A stretch of DNA of 29,288 bases, from contig DIXL01000065.1 of NCBI GenBank assembly GCA_002428685.1, positions 1 to 29,288 on the forward strand, read 5' to 3'. The notes beneath the pieces are model-generated. The model saw only the letters and a program-made list of their open reading frames with translations. It made no database searches and was not told the DNA's origin. The translations under genes and the position numbers were made by a program. Of this stretch, positions 1-8,379 are shown piece after piece. The stretch comes from Cloacimonetes bacterium UBA6081 (GTDB lineage: Bacteria; Cloacimonadota; Cloacimonadia; Cloacimonadales; Cloacimonadaceae). Every line of letters starts with the position of its first letter. The stretch's first letter is position 1.

Positions 1-16
1 CCATTAGTGCTTTCAT
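1..16 (-). CDS. 5' end of an unidentified minus-strand gene (partial)
   Basis: Read on the minus strand, an ATG at 16-14 follows a strong purine-rich ribosome binding site (AGGAAGG, about 5-6 nt upstream) and opens M-K-A-L-M before the window ends. That is all that can be seen, so no function can be given. The gene would run in the same direction as the operon ending at 287, about 270 nt upstream. The start is supported only by the Shine-Dalgarno match and spacing. Confidence 0.45.
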
Positions 17-286
17 AATAATCCTTCCTCAGGCCTTTATTAATGGGCATTCATATAGTTTAAACAATATCATGCAATAATTGTTCCTTTCTGATTTATT
101 TTTTGTCTGCGATTTATTCTATCTGTTCTCAACACCCCCAAAAATACAATGTTCTCTGCTCCAATTATGGAGTAAATACGGAACCAATAAGGACTTCATC
201 CGTATTGATTCCGTTTTTATTCCGTATTTGCCGCGGGGAAGGAGAAACTTTGTAACTACCATAGCGGTAGTTAACTTATTGATTGC
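17..286. other. intergenic region with inverted repeats
   Basis: This AT-rich spacer lies between the end of the manA operon and the next minus-strand gene. I see no convincing gene; the short plus-strand reading frame starting at 81 has no ribosome binding site or recognisable protein. It contains a long-range inverted repeat (AATACGGAA at 175-183 with TTCCGTATT at 220-228), a further TCCGTATT at 199-206 that could pair with the same left arm, and a compact hairpin at 254-272. The two right-hand words could form mutually exclusive stems. Confidence 0.5.
254..272 (-). terminator. hairpin just past manA, possible terminator
   Basis: AACTACC (254-260) and GGTAGTT (266-272) form a perfect 7-bp stem with a 5-nt loop, beginning 14 nt beyond the manA stop on the minus strand. 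There is no clean U-tract after the stem (only a short TTT a few bases on). It may be a weak terminator or a 3'-end stabilising hairpin. Placement is the main support. Confidence 0.35.
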
Positions 287-1465
287 CTATGCTTTGCTGG
301 TGGCAAGGTAAAGGGAAGCACTGCCACGTAAGATTAGCTGGGATTCGCAAGCCGGCACAAAGATGGCAGTGCCTTGTGAAAACTCAAGCTCTTCATTGGC
401 AATGCCTTGTCCCGCCAGGCAGAGCAGGATTGCCGGGCGGTTTTGGGGTTGGTAAAGATAGTCTCCCTTTAGGGTAAGGTGAGCCAGCGCAAATTCTTCG
501 GCTGGGGTAGAATATAAAACCAGTTCATTTACTGCGGGTTCAGGCTGGATTATTTGCGGAAAGTGGGGCTGGAAACTCGTGATAGCAAAGAGTTTTGCCT
601 TGTCTATATGCTTTGGGGTTAGTCCCCCGCGGATCACATTATCGGAATTTGCCATTATTTCCACCCCCGCCCCTTTGATGTAGGCATGGATCATTCCCGC
701 CTCCAGAAAGATTGCCTGCCCCGGCTTTAACGTAAAAGTATTCAGCAGCAGCGGCGAAACTATCCCGGAATCAAAGCTGTGATGCCGGTTTAGCTGCAGG
801 CAGATGGTTTTGACAAATTCCAGGTCAGCATCATCAGAGCAATCTGCCCTATTTAAGCATGCCAAAAATTGCTGCAAATCCGTCAGGTCAGAGTCCAAAA
901 TCTGGCGAAATAATTCTTGCAGGGTATCGGGATCGGGCTTATCTGCAAAAACCGCAAACAAGGGCCAGATCAGCTGCAGGGAAAATGCGGAGAATAAAGA
1001 GACTATTTGTTTAAATGGCCTGAACCCGCACATGGCAGTGAAATCCGTTAAAGCACAGAGCAATTCGGGTTTGTGGTTGTCGTCTTTGAAGGTTCGGAAG
1101 GAATTGCCCATTTCTATGCCTTGCATATTTTCTGCCAGGAACCCGTTTTCCGCCGTGAACTTATCGGGATGCACCTGAATGGACAGCGGTTGTTCGGCAG
1201 CCAAAACCTTTAGCAGAAAGGGCAACTGCTGATGATAGAGCGTAGCAGCAGAACCTAAATAAAATTGCGGATCAGTATCCAGGAAACGGTTTAGGGCAAT
1301 TGCCCCATCATCTGAGATAAGCAGGGAAGGGGATTGGGGATGTGCTCCCAGCCACATTTCGGCCATGGGCTGTCCCAGTTTTTCTTCCAGATTACAGAGC
1401 TGCTGAAGATAATGCCTATCACCCCAGGCGTAGGTTTGAAAGGTTGGTTTTAGCATATAAGCCAT
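287..1465 (-). CDS. manA: mannose-6-phosphate isomerase, type I
   Basis: Interconverts mannose-6-phosphate and fructose-6-phosphate in the cytoplasm, feeding GDP-mannose and other surface sugars or allowing mannose use. The 392-residue protein has the type I (cupin, zinc) layout. Candidate zinc ligands are Gln97 and His99 in the IQVHPDK motif, Glu134 in HKPELL, and His260 in EAGMIHAY; the RGGLTPKHID motif containing Arg279 follows. Length is normal for the family. Three in-frame ATGs lie close together (1471, 1465, 1456). An AGGAG at 1478-1474 sits 2, 8 and 17 nt before them, so 1465 is preferred. The site overlaps the stop of the upstream acyltransferase gene, indicating translational linkage. 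It is the last gene of a four-gene operon, and its sugar-phosphate role suggests the operon's glycan may contain mannose or a mannose-derived sugar (inference). Confidence 0.95.
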   Translation of the reverse strand: MAYMLKPTFQTYAWGDRHYLQQLCNLEEKLGQPMAEMWLGAHPQSPSLLISDDGAIALNRFLDTDPQFYLGSAATLYHQQLPFLLKVLAAEQPLSIQVHPDKFTAENGFLAENMQGIEMGNSFRTFKDDNHKPELLCALTDFTAMCGFRPFKQIVSLFSAFSLQLIWPLFAVFADKPDPDTLQELFRQILDSDLTDLQQFLACLNRADCSDDADLEFVKTICLQLNRHHSFDSGIVSPLLLNTFTLKPGQAIFLEAGMIHAYIKGAGVEIMANSDNVIRGGLTPKHIDKAKLFAITSFQPHFPQIIQPEPAVNELVLYSTPAEEFALAHLTLKGDYLYQPQNRPAILLCLAGQGIANEELEFSQGTAIFVPACESQLILRGSASLYLATSKA

Positions 1466-1476
1466 AAGCATAACTC

Positions 1477-2937
1477 CTAAAACTGGAAGTAAATAAAGGG
1501 CTGAATTTCGGCAGAGCGAGCCTGGAACAAAATCCAGATCACAATTGCCAGAATGAAGGCTTGGAACACAAGGGGCATTTTGCGTAGCAGCTTTTCAAAG
1601 CCAAGTTCAAAGCTATCGGGCATCCAATGAAACACAAAGCCAGCCCCGATCAGAATTGCCACAATGCGGTATTCGGTAAGCCATTGCCAAAAGATGCCGC
1701 CATTAAACTCCGTAAAGATGCGGGATATGATCAGCCAGGAGGTGGTAAAATCGTGCGCCCGGAAGAATATCCAGCAGAAACAGACAAAATGGAAGGTTAC
1801 AATAATGCTAATTGCCTGCATCGCTTTGGTTTGCATAAACTTTAAACCAAGGATAAGTTTGTCGAATGCCAATACCAAACCATGCAAGCCTCCCCAAAAG
1901 ACAAAGTTCCAGGACGCTCCATGCCACAAACCGCCTAAAAGCATGGTAACCATTAGGTTTAAATATTGACGTGCTTTGCCTTTGCGGTTTCCTCCCAGGG
2001 GAATATACAGGTAGTCTCGCAGCCAGGTGGATAAGGATATATGCCATCTGCGCCAGAAATCCGTTACAGAAGTAGCTCTGTAGGGGCTTAAAAAGTTTAC
2101 GGGCAATTGGAAGCCCAAGAGGGCTGCCAAGCCAATGGCGATATCGGAATAGCCGCTGAAATCACAATAGATTTGCAGGGCGTAGGCATAAACTCCCAGC
2201 AGGTTTTCCATTCCGGAAAACAGGGCAGGATTTTCAAAGATTCTATCCACAAAATTGATGGAAAGGTAATCAGCAATAACGCCTTTCTTCAGCAAACCGG
2301 AAAAGATTAAAACCAGAGCCCGGGCAATTGTATCCTTATCCAAATAGACGTTTTTGCGGATTTGAGGGATAAAATAACTGGCTCGAACTATGGGGCCGGC
2401 CACTAACTGGGGGAAAAAAGACACAAAAAAGGTAAAATCCTTAAAGCTATGCAAGGGTTTTAGCTTGCCGAAATAGATGTCGAGCGTGTAGCTCCAAGTT
2501 TGAAAGGTAAAAAAGGAAATGCCAACCGGTAAAATGATATCCAGCATGGGAAGCTGGCCGCCAAAGACTTGATTGATGATTTGAAAGAGGAAATTGGTAT
2601 ATTTGTAATAGCCCAGGGTGCCCAGATTCCAAACCAGACTAAGCAGCAGATAGCCTCGTTTGCTTGCCTTGCTACGGCTTTTGTAAATCAGCGAACCCAG
2701 GCCAAAATTTACAAAGGAGGTCAGGATTAATAGTAGGATAAAAGCTCCGCTGGTTTTGTAGTAAAAATATAGCGAAACCAGCATCAGATACCAGGTTCGC
2801 GTCTTAACCTTGTTTGCCACAAGCGGATAGAAAACCAGAATGACTATGAAAAAGAACAGAAAGAAAGTGCTATTGAACAATAGTGGTGCAGTAGAATCGT
2901 AAGATAGGGAAGAGATGAAGTCCTGAAGTAATTGCAT
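1477..2937 (-). CDS. MBOAT-family O-acyltransferase (AlgI/DltB-like)
   Basis: A polytopic membrane protein of 486 residues that by family transfers acyl (usually acetyl) groups across the inner membrane for addition to exported polysaccharide. Hydrophobic segments run through most of the chain. The family signatures are present: DFSGYSDIAIG near 259-269, the block FWRRWHISLSTWLRDY containing His299, and GGLWHGASWNF containing the invariant catalytic His339. Length matches AlgI-type proteins (about 460-520). The ATG directly follows the TAG of the upstream SGNH gene with no spacer. The two upstream SGNH proteins are its likely periplasmic partners, as AlgJ/AlgX are for AlgI in alginate acetylation (known) - here an inference. 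The acyl donor and target glycan cannot be read from the sequence. I give no gene symbol because alginate itself is unlikely. Confidence 0.92.
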   Translation of the reverse strand: MQLLQDFISSLSYDSTAPLLFNSTFFLFFFIVILVFYPLVANKVKTRTWYLMLVSLYFYYKTSGAFILLLILTSFVNFGLGSLIYKSRSKASKRGYLLLSLVWNLGTLGYYKYTNFLFQIINQVFGGQLPMLDIILPVGISFFTFQTWSYTLDIYFGKLKPLHSFKDFTFFVSFFPQLVAGPIVRASYFIPQIRKNVYLDKDTIARALVLIFSGLLKKGVIADYLSINFVDRIFENPALFSGMENLLGVYAYALQIYCDFSGYSDIAIGLAALLGFQLPVNFLSPYRATSVTDFWRRWHISLSTWLRDYLYIPLGGNRKGKARQYLNLMVTMLLGGLWHGASWNFVFWGGLHGLVLAFDKLILGLKFMQTKAMQAISIIVTFHFVCFCWIFFRAHDFTTSWLIISRIFTEFNGGIFWQWLTEYRIVAILIGAGFVFHWMPDSFELGFEKLLRKMPLVFQAFILAIVIWILFQARSAEIQPFIYFQF

Positions 2938-4245
2938 CTAATTGCCTTTGGGACTGGTTTCGCTGAATTCTTTGTAGCTTTTTATAAAAGCTTGGTAAAA
3001 TAGGTAGCCTTGCAGCATGTAACCCTTTGGGGTATAATGCAATAAATCAGACGAAGCCATATCTTCTTTCCGCCATTTTTGCACACTGCCATTGCCGCCC
3101 ATCACATCAGATAGGTTCCACCAGGCACAATCGTTGTCTTTGGCATAGTCAATCAGAGCCTTTTCTACTTTTGCCAGATCGCTGTTATGTTTCTTGCGTT
3201 TGTTGGAATCGGGTGGCAGGGTAAACAGCACGGGAGTTTTGGGATTTGCGGCTCTCAGCAGAGCCATAAATTTACCCAGATTGGCCTTAAAAAATTCGTT
3301 TCGGTAGTTGCCCTGGGCATCGTTTGTGCCCAAGGAAATTACGATTAGATCGGGATTTAGCATGCCAATTTGCTGGAATAATTGGGGTTGGTCTAAAAGA
3401 TTATAGAAGCCCGCACCGTTAATACCCGTGGAATGGAACAACAAACCCGGGTTTTCATTTTCCAGCAAGAGGGCATAGAGTTTGGAGCTTTCACCCTGCA
3501 GCGTAAGCTTGAGATTGCTGCTTTGTTTGTTCCAGGAAATTGTGCTGTAATAATAATCTCCCAGTTTTGCATCAAAACCCTTGGGTTCTTCATTGGGCAG
3601 GTCAATTTTGGCTTTTAAGCCAGGCAGGGAGCTGATCATGCTAAGCTTATTAAAAGCGTTATTTACACCATAGAAATTATTAGTGCTAAGCTGAGTGGTA
3701 GAGCCATCCCTTGCTGCAAGAGTGTATCCGCAAAGGCCATGCTCTGCACTTACTCTGTTAAAACCGGAGGAGGAGGAAAACTTATAGTCATCCGGTTGAT
3801 TGGTTCCAGCCAGGCGCAAAGGGAAAACCAGACCACGACCTGCATTTCCGAAATACTTTTGCAGCGAGGATCGAGCCGTTCCAGGAAAATAGCCTGACTG
3901 AATGTGAGAATCACCTATTTGATATATGCTAACGCGGTTTCGCAGCCCGCTGCGCAGTTCCAGCAGTTTCTCATAAAAGCCCTTCAAAGCTGGTTTATCC
4001 CCTCTAAAGAGGTTTTTTTCGGGATTAATAAATTTGAATTTGGTCAAATATTCGTTGCTGTCCAGCAGCAGGTAGTAGCTTTGGATAAATTCTTCCAAAG
4101 TATCCATGTCCAAGGGGTATTCTTCCGTGCTAAGTGAATCTTCAGGGCTATCTGTTGTTTCTGTCTCTTCGGCATTACTAAAGCTGAGCAGCAAGGCGAA
4201 AGCCAACGCTAAAACCAGAGTAAACAGAAGATCCCGGTAAGACAC
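2938..4245 (-). CDS. exported SGNH/GDSL-family hydrolase or acetyltransferase
   Basis: A 435-residue protein with an N-terminal signal sequence (hydrophobic core about 6-22, possible cleavage near SNA-EE at 25). The SGNH catalytic blocks are visible: GDSHIQSG with Ser113 as presumed nucleophile, GTND at 306-309 with the oxyanion Asn308, and DLLHY with Asp400 and His403 completing the triad. An acidic, Glu/Asp/Thr-rich linker follows the signal peptide (about 26-55). The start is GTG immediately after the TAG of the upstream gene. As its 3' neighbour is an MBOAT acyltransferase, a role moving or removing acyl groups on an exported glycan in the periplasm is likely (inference); esterase and transferase cannot be distinguished by eye. 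It is a diverged paralogue of the next gene upstream, with the same triad layout. Confidence 0.85.
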   Translation of the reverse strand: MSYRDLLFTLVLALAFALLLSFSNAEETETTDSPEDSLSTEEYPLDMDTLEEFIQSYYLLLDSNEYLTKFKFINPEKNLFRGDKPALKGFYEKLLELRSGLRNRVSIYQIGDSHIQSGYFPGTARSSLQKYFGNAGRGLVFPLRLAGTNQPDDYKFSSSSGFNRVSAEHGLCGYTLAARDGSTTQLSTNNFYGVNNAFNKLSMISSLPGLKAKIDLPNEEPKGFDAKLGDYYYSTISWNKQSSNLKLTLQGESSKLYALLLENENPGLLFHSTGINGAGFYNLLDQPQLFQQIGMLNPDLIVISLGTNDAQGNYRNEFFKANLGKFMALLRAANPKTPVLFTLPPDSNKRKKHNSDLAKVEKALIDYAKDNDCAWWNLSDVMGGNGSVQKWRKEDMASSDLLHYTPKGYMLQGYLFYQAFIKSYKEFSETSPKGN

Positions 4246-5637
4246 CTAAATTCCCTTAAGATAGTTTAACAGCAACAGGGCAATGTTATCTGCACCACTG
4301 CGGGTGAAATGTGTGTAATCTTTTCCGGCCCAGGCAGGTTTGTGATTTACATAGTTTGGCATGGAGCCATAACCTCCCATGGCAGCGAATAAATTCCAAA
4401 AACCACAGGCAGTGTCTTTGGCCACACGGCTTTGTGCGCTCACCAGATAAGGGATGTCCGGTGAGGTTATATAATTGCCACCTTTTTTTATGCTTCTGTC
4501 GTGGGCACTAATTAGCAGAATTGGGACATCCGGCAAGGCTGCTTGGATGTGCTGAATAGTTTTCTTCATGCCTTTCTCGTAATAGCTATAATCCCGTAGT
4601 TTGGGGTTGGAAACGTTTTCACCGTATTGCAGCACAATGAGATCGTAGGCAAGGTAGCTCTGAAATGCTTTTAAAATCTCGGAATGAATCCGTTGAAAAT
4701 ACATACCGGAATAACCACGGATAGGAAAATTATCCACATAAGCACCTGCCGGATTATCAAAGCTGACCCCATACACGTGAATGGGATCCCAGGCACTGAA
4801 TTCCAGGCGAATTTTCTTGATGGGTGTGGCTTGCCCCAGGTTCAAAGCCTGAACTGATGAACCGCTTTGCAGCATTAGCTTCTGTTTGGGCGCACCATCG
4901 AAAATTGCATATACGTAGCTTGAATCGGAAGCATTAGAGTAGAATAAACGAATATTGGTAAAGGTGGCAGCTCCCCCGGCAGTTCCGGCAGCACTGTATT
5001 CCACCCAAGGATTTGTGTTTACATAATATCTGGTGCTTTTCTTTTGTGGTTTGGGAGTAGCTACTTGAGCACTATCCATCACGGCCAGACTATCAAGTTG
5101 CAGTGGCTCGATGGTTTTTTCTGCCACATAGTAGTTGCGCGGAATGTAAGTATAACCTGTGATGCCCAAAGATATCTCGCTTTTTGCCCCATTCATAAAA
5201 GAAATGCTTTCCCAATTTTTGGCATAGCTGTGGCGAATGGTTTGACGGAAACCGGAAACTATGGAGGTGATGCCAATTATGCCTACTCCAGCTCCTCCAT
5301 GGTTGCTTTGCAGCTCCTGACGGAGTTTTGCAGTAATTAAATCACCCTCTATAATTGAATCACCAAAATAGGCAATCCTTAGCCTGGAGCCGGGGTCATT
5401 CAGCTTGGTTAAAAAGTGTTTTAAGGGCATCAAGTTGCTTTTTATGAGTGGTGCTTCCGCCACAACAGCAGAGTCTATAACCTCGGTTTCGGGCTCTGGT
5501 TTTAGCTTTGTAAACCACGCCAACTTCTTGATGGGAAAGAAGCTGTTTTCGGACTCTGGAATTATCAGGGCAATAAATCCTACCAGTATAGCTGCCAAGC
5601 CAATTATCAGCAGGGGCCTCAGGAAATCTCTATTCAT
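4246..5637 (-). CDS. membrane-anchored SGNH/GDSL-family protein
   Basis: First gene of the O-acylation operon, 463 residues. An N-terminal hydrophobic stretch (about 9-26) with basic residues before it is a signal anchor or signal peptide. A proline- and acid-rich linker (about 45-65) leads to the SGNH domain: block I is YFGDSIIEGDL with Ser94, block III is QYGENVSNP with Asn341 (GEN instead of the usual GxND), and block V is KDYTHFT with Asp440 and His443. Between blocks I and III is a long insertion (about 150-300) with beta-rich character that could be a carbohydrate-binding module, as in AlgX-type proteins (inference). It starts at ATG 5637 after a weak purine-rich site (TTGAGAAAA). It is divergent from the lipoprotein gene at 5757, so a promoter should lie in the 119-nt gap, but I cannot assign one confidently. 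Confidence 0.82.
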   Translation of the reverse strand: MNRDFLRPLLIIGLAAILVGFIALIIPESENSFFPIKKLAWFTKLKPEPETEVIDSAVVAEAPLIKSNLMPLKHFLTKLNDPGSRLRIAYFGDSIIEGDLITAKLRQELQSNHGGAGVGIIGITSIVSGFRQTIRHSYAKNWESISFMNGAKSEISLGITGYTYIPRNYYVAEKTIEPLQLDSLAVMDSAQVATPKPQKKSTRYYVNTNPWVEYSAAGTAGGAATFTNIRLFYSNASDSSYVYAIFDGAPKQKLMLQSGSSVQALNLGQATPIKKIRLEFSAWDPIHVYGVSFDNPAGAYVDNFPIRGYSGMYFQRIHSEILKAFQSYLAYDLIVLQYGENVSNPKLRDYSYYEKGMKKTIQHIQAALPDVPILLISAHDRSIKKGGNYITSPDIPYLVSAQSRVAKDTACGFWNLFAAMGGYGSMPNYVNHKPAWAGKDYTHFTRSGADNIALLLLNYLKGI

Positions 5638-5756
5638 TTATTTTTCTCAATTCAGACATTAATTAGAATGTCATTTCTATTAGTGTAGTGTTAAGTCAAG
5701 AATTATTTGGTTTTTTGTCCTGAGCAGTTAACTTGTAAGGGAAAAGGAGTGTCTAT

Positions 5757-6182
5757 ATGAGAAAATCGGCAATATGTATATTATTGATAGGAATGGGTAT
5801 TATTACCTTTTCCGGGTGTTCTTCCGCCAAGCCTGTGGCTTCCGGTAAACCCACTTCTGCCTCTAAAGTTGTTCCTGTTACTGCACCAGCCACTAAACAA
5901 GAAAAAGACCTTGAACATGTAAAAAATGTAGTGGCCAGCCGTTCCAACCAGTTGCAAAATCTTTACAAAAAACAATCTTCTTTACAGGCAATGCAGGGAG
6001 AACTGAATATCAAGCTTTATATTACCGAGGAAGGATCCGTCCAGAATGCCGATATAGTTGTTGATACCGGCAATTTATCTCAGGAGTTCATCGAATCTAT
6101 TCGAAGAGATATCCTCAGTTGGAGATTCATTATCCGTGATAAGATGATTTACAGCTTTAGAATCCAGTTTAAAAAGCTATAA
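5757..6182 (+). CDS. small lipoprotein with AgmX/PglI (TonB-C-like) domain
   Basis: A 141-residue protein. The signal sequence ends in a lipobox (TFSGC, Cys21), predicting a lipid-anchored envelope protein. A Ser/Ala/Pro/Val linker (22-50) leads to a C-terminal domain (about 55-141) that reads like the AgmX/PglI or TonB C-terminal family: a helix ending in LQNLYKKQSSL, then GELNIKLYITEEGSVQNADIV, and a closing I-W-R-F-type strand. Such domains occur in gliding, adventurous-motility and energy-transduction proteins; the specific role here is unknown. AGGAG lies 7 nt before the ATG, and start choice is firm. It is divergent from the O-acylation operon and 80 nt upstream of the sensor kinase, so it may be independently transcribed. 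Confidence 0.8.
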   Translation: MRKSAICILLIGMGIITFSGCSSAKPVASGKPTSASKVVPVTAPATKQEKDLEHVKNVVASRSNQLQNLYKKQSSLQAMQGELNIKLYITEEGSVQNADIVVDTGNLSQEFIESIRRDILSWRFIIRDKMIYSFRIQFKKL

Positions 6183-6231
6183 ACAAATAGTAACTGTTTT
6201 TCAGGTAAACAAACTCTACTGTCATATAGGT

Positions 6232-6255
6232 TTTGGGGCTGCTACCCCAAAGGAG
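6232..6255 (+). promoter_or_regulatory. hairpin overlapping the kinase ribosome binding site
   Basis: TTTGGGG (6232-6238) and CCCCAAA (6245-6251) make a perfect 7-bp stem with a 6-nt loop. The right arm shares its AAA with the Shine-Dalgarno AAAGGAG (6249-6255) of the kinase gene starting at 6263. The fold could reduce ribosome access or act as a weak attenuator. No ligand-binding structure is evident. The pairing is directly visible; function is inference. Confidence 0.35.
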
Positions 6256-6262
6256 TTTTTGT

Positions 6263-7969
6263 ATGCAAAGCAAGGCACGGAAGAATTGCGTCAGGGCATC
6301 TATTCCTGCCAGGATGAATATCATTGCTTTCTGGCATATTTTGTTGCTAGCCCTTGCCATGCAAATCTTTCCCATGCTGCTGATTTCCAGACAAGTTAAG
6401 GTGGGGATTACACAAAATCCTCCCAAGACTTTAATAAACAGTTCCGGGGAAGCAGATGGGATATTTGTGGATATCCTGAATGCCATTGCAGAAGAAGAAG
6501 GCTGGGAAATTCACTACATACCTGGAACCTGGGAAGAAACCTACCTGCGTTTGCAAAAAGGGGAACTGGATTTAATGCCCGACATGGCATATTCGGAAGA
6601 GCGAAGCAGAGCTTTTTCGTTTCATAAGATTCCTGTGTTGTCATCCTGGTCACAGGTTTATACTCGTAAGGGTTTAGAGGTGCATGCCATAACAGAATTT
6701 GCAGATAAACGCATTGCTGTCCTGGAAAAATCAATTCAGCAGAGCACGCTGGAAACCATGGTAACTGGTTTTAATCTCCCGGTGCAATTTGTTCCGGTAG
6801 CAAGCTTCGATGCAGCTTTTCAAGCTGTGGTTGATAACAAGGCAGATTTGGCGATTACAAACTACTTCTTTGGACGCATGAATGCGCGCAAGTATGGCTT
6901 GATGGATACTGCCATTGTGATGGAACCGTCTTCTCTATTCTATGCCAGCCTGAAAGGTAGAAACTTGGATTTGCTGAGGGCTATTGATATTCAGCTTGAT
7001 AAAATGATGCACACTCCGCTTTCGGCTTATTATCAGTCGATTAGAAAGTGGACTTCCCAGGATATTGGTTACAGACTACCGCAAAATCTTAAGATATTAT
7101 TGATATTGGTTGGGGCTTTGTTAGTCTTTACCGTAGCAGCAACGTTTATTTTTAAGCACCAGGTAGCTCTCAGAACCCGTGAACTGCAGGAAAGCAATAT
7201 TGAAATGGAACACAGGATTATGAGGAGGACTGCTGAACTTGCAGATGCGATGCAAAGAGCGCAAGAGGCCGATACCCTCAAATCTGCTTTCCTGGCCACG
7301 ATGAGCCATGAACTGCGCACTCCCTTGAATTCCATAATTGGTTTTACCGGGTTGATGTTGAACGAATTACCCGGCAAAATAAATGGCGAGCAGCGTAAAC
7401 AACTGGGCATTGTTCAAGCAAGTTCCCGGCATTTGTTGGATTTGATAAATGATATATTGGATATTTCCAAAATCGAAGCAGGGCAGTTAGACCTACACAG
7501 TGAAAGCTTTAATCTGCGCGAGTCTTTGGACAAGCTGATTAAAGTGGTTACTCCCCAAGCCACAAAAAAGGGTTTGGAGATCAGTGTGGTTTATGCCATG
7601 CAACAACAAGAGATTTATTTGGATAAGCGCAGGCTGGAACAGATAGTTCTGAACCTGCTAAGTAACGCCATCAAGTTTACCGAAAACGGCAGTGTAAAGC
7701 TATTGGTTGGTCGATTTGGTAATGAAATTAAGATTCAGGTGATAGATACCGGAATAGGCATTCCGGAGGCAGAACTACCACATTTATTTAAACCTTTCAG
7801 ACAAGTAGATACTGGGCTTACCCGAAAATATGATGGCTCGGGACTTGGATTATCCATTTGTTACCAACTGACCAAGCTGATGGGTGGAGAAATCTGGGTG
7901 GATAGTAAAGAAGATGTTGGTAGTATTTTTAGCGTAAAACTACCTTTAAACCAGGAGGTAATATTATGA
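6263..7969 (+). CDS. sensor histidine kinase with periplasmic SBP3 domain
   Basis: A 568-residue two-component sensor. An N-terminal signal/membrane segment (about 18-42) is followed by a bacterial extracellular solute-binding family 3 domain (about 45-265) with the typical opening VKVGITQNPP and DLMPDMAYSEERS. A transmembrane helix (about 276-298) and coiled coil lead to HisKA with the H-box SHELRTPLN, phospho-acceptor His349, and an HATPase domain (N-box LNLLSNAIKF, DTGIGIP, GSGLGLSI). SBP3 domains commonly bind amino acids or other small polar ligands, so extracellular nutrient sensing is likely (inference). ATG 6263 is chosen because AAAGGAG lies 7 nt upstream; a longer frame begins with an unsupported TTG at 6233. 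The gene overlaps the following receiver gene by ATGA, implying co-translation. Confidence 0.93.
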   Translation: MQSKARKNCVRASIPARMNIIAFWHILLLALAMQIFPMLLISRQVKVGITQNPPKTLINSSGEADGIFVDILNAIAEEEGWEIHYIPGTWEETYLRLQKGELDLMPDMAYSEERSRAFSFHKIPVLSSWSQVYTRKGLEVHAITEFADKRIAVLEKSIQQSTLETMVTGFNLPVQFVPVASFDAAFQAVVDNKADLAITNYFFGRMNARKYGLMDTAIVMEPSSLFYASLKGRNLDLLRAIDIQLDKMMHTPLSAYYQSIRKWTSQDIGYRLPQNLKILLILVGALLVFTVAATFIFKHQVALRTRELQESNIEMEHRIMRRTAELADAMQRAQEADTLKSAFLATMSHELRTPLNSIIGFTGLMLNELPGKINGEQRKQLGIVQASSRHLLDLINDILDISKIEAGQLDLHSESFNLRESLDKLIKVVTPQATKKGLEISVVYAMQQQEIYLDKRRLEQIVLNLLSNAIKFTENGSVKLLVGRFGNEIKIQVIDTGIGIPEAELPHLFKPFRQVDTGLTRKYDGSGLGLSICYQLTKLMGGEIWVDSKEDVGSIFSVKLPLNQEVIL

Positions 7970-8379
7970 TCAAGAAATTATTGATTATCGAAGATAACCC
8001 CGAAAACATGTATCTGATGCGTTATATGTTAACCATATCCGGTTATGAAGTTCACAGTGCCGAAAATGGTCCTCTTGGAATACAAATGGCCAGGGAAATT
8101 TGCCCTTGTGCCATTTTGTTGGATATTCAATTGCCGGAAATGGATGGATATGAGGTGACCAGGGCGTTAAAGAACATTCAGGAAATCAGCCATGTTCCTA
8201 TTATCGCAGTAACTTCCTATGCCATGGTGGGAGACAAAGAAAAAGCTTTGGCCTCCGGTGCAAGTGGTTATATTGAAAAACCGATAAATCCAGATACTTT
8301 TGTAGAAGAAATGGAGTATTATATATCTAAGAAACGTTATCCTGTAGAGGGAGAGCCCGATGAAAGTTCTGATTGTTGA
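7966..8379 (+). CDS. single-domain response regulator (CheY/DivK-like)
   Basis: A 137-residue protein consisting of one receiver domain and a short acidic tail. Acidic pocket Glu9/Asp10, phospho-acceptor Asp53 (LLDIQLPEMDG), Thr83 (AVTSYA) and Lys105 (EKPI) are all present, so it should be phosphorylatable. There is no DNA-binding or enzymatic output domain. Its ATG is inside the stop of the upstream kinase gene (ATGA overlap). It overlaps the next gene by 20 nt. The arrangement suggests it shuttles phosphate between the SBP3 kinase and the downstream hybrid kinase, or acts by protein contact like DivK (inference). Confidence 0.93.
   Translation: MIKKLLIIEDNPENMYLMRYMLTISGYEVHSAENGPLGIQMAREICPCAILLDIQLPEMDGYEVTRALKNIQEISHVPIIAVTSYAMVGDKEKALASGASGYIEKPINPDTFVEEMEYYISKKRYPVEGEPDESSDC

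Noticed and set aside
81..311. 76-codon plus-strand frame at the left end
   Set aside because: No Shine-Dalgarno site, crosses inverted repeats and runs into the manA 3' end.
6183..6262. Riboswitch in the leader of the sensor kinase
   Set aside because: Only one short hairpin is visible; no conserved multi-helix aptamer fits in 80 nt.
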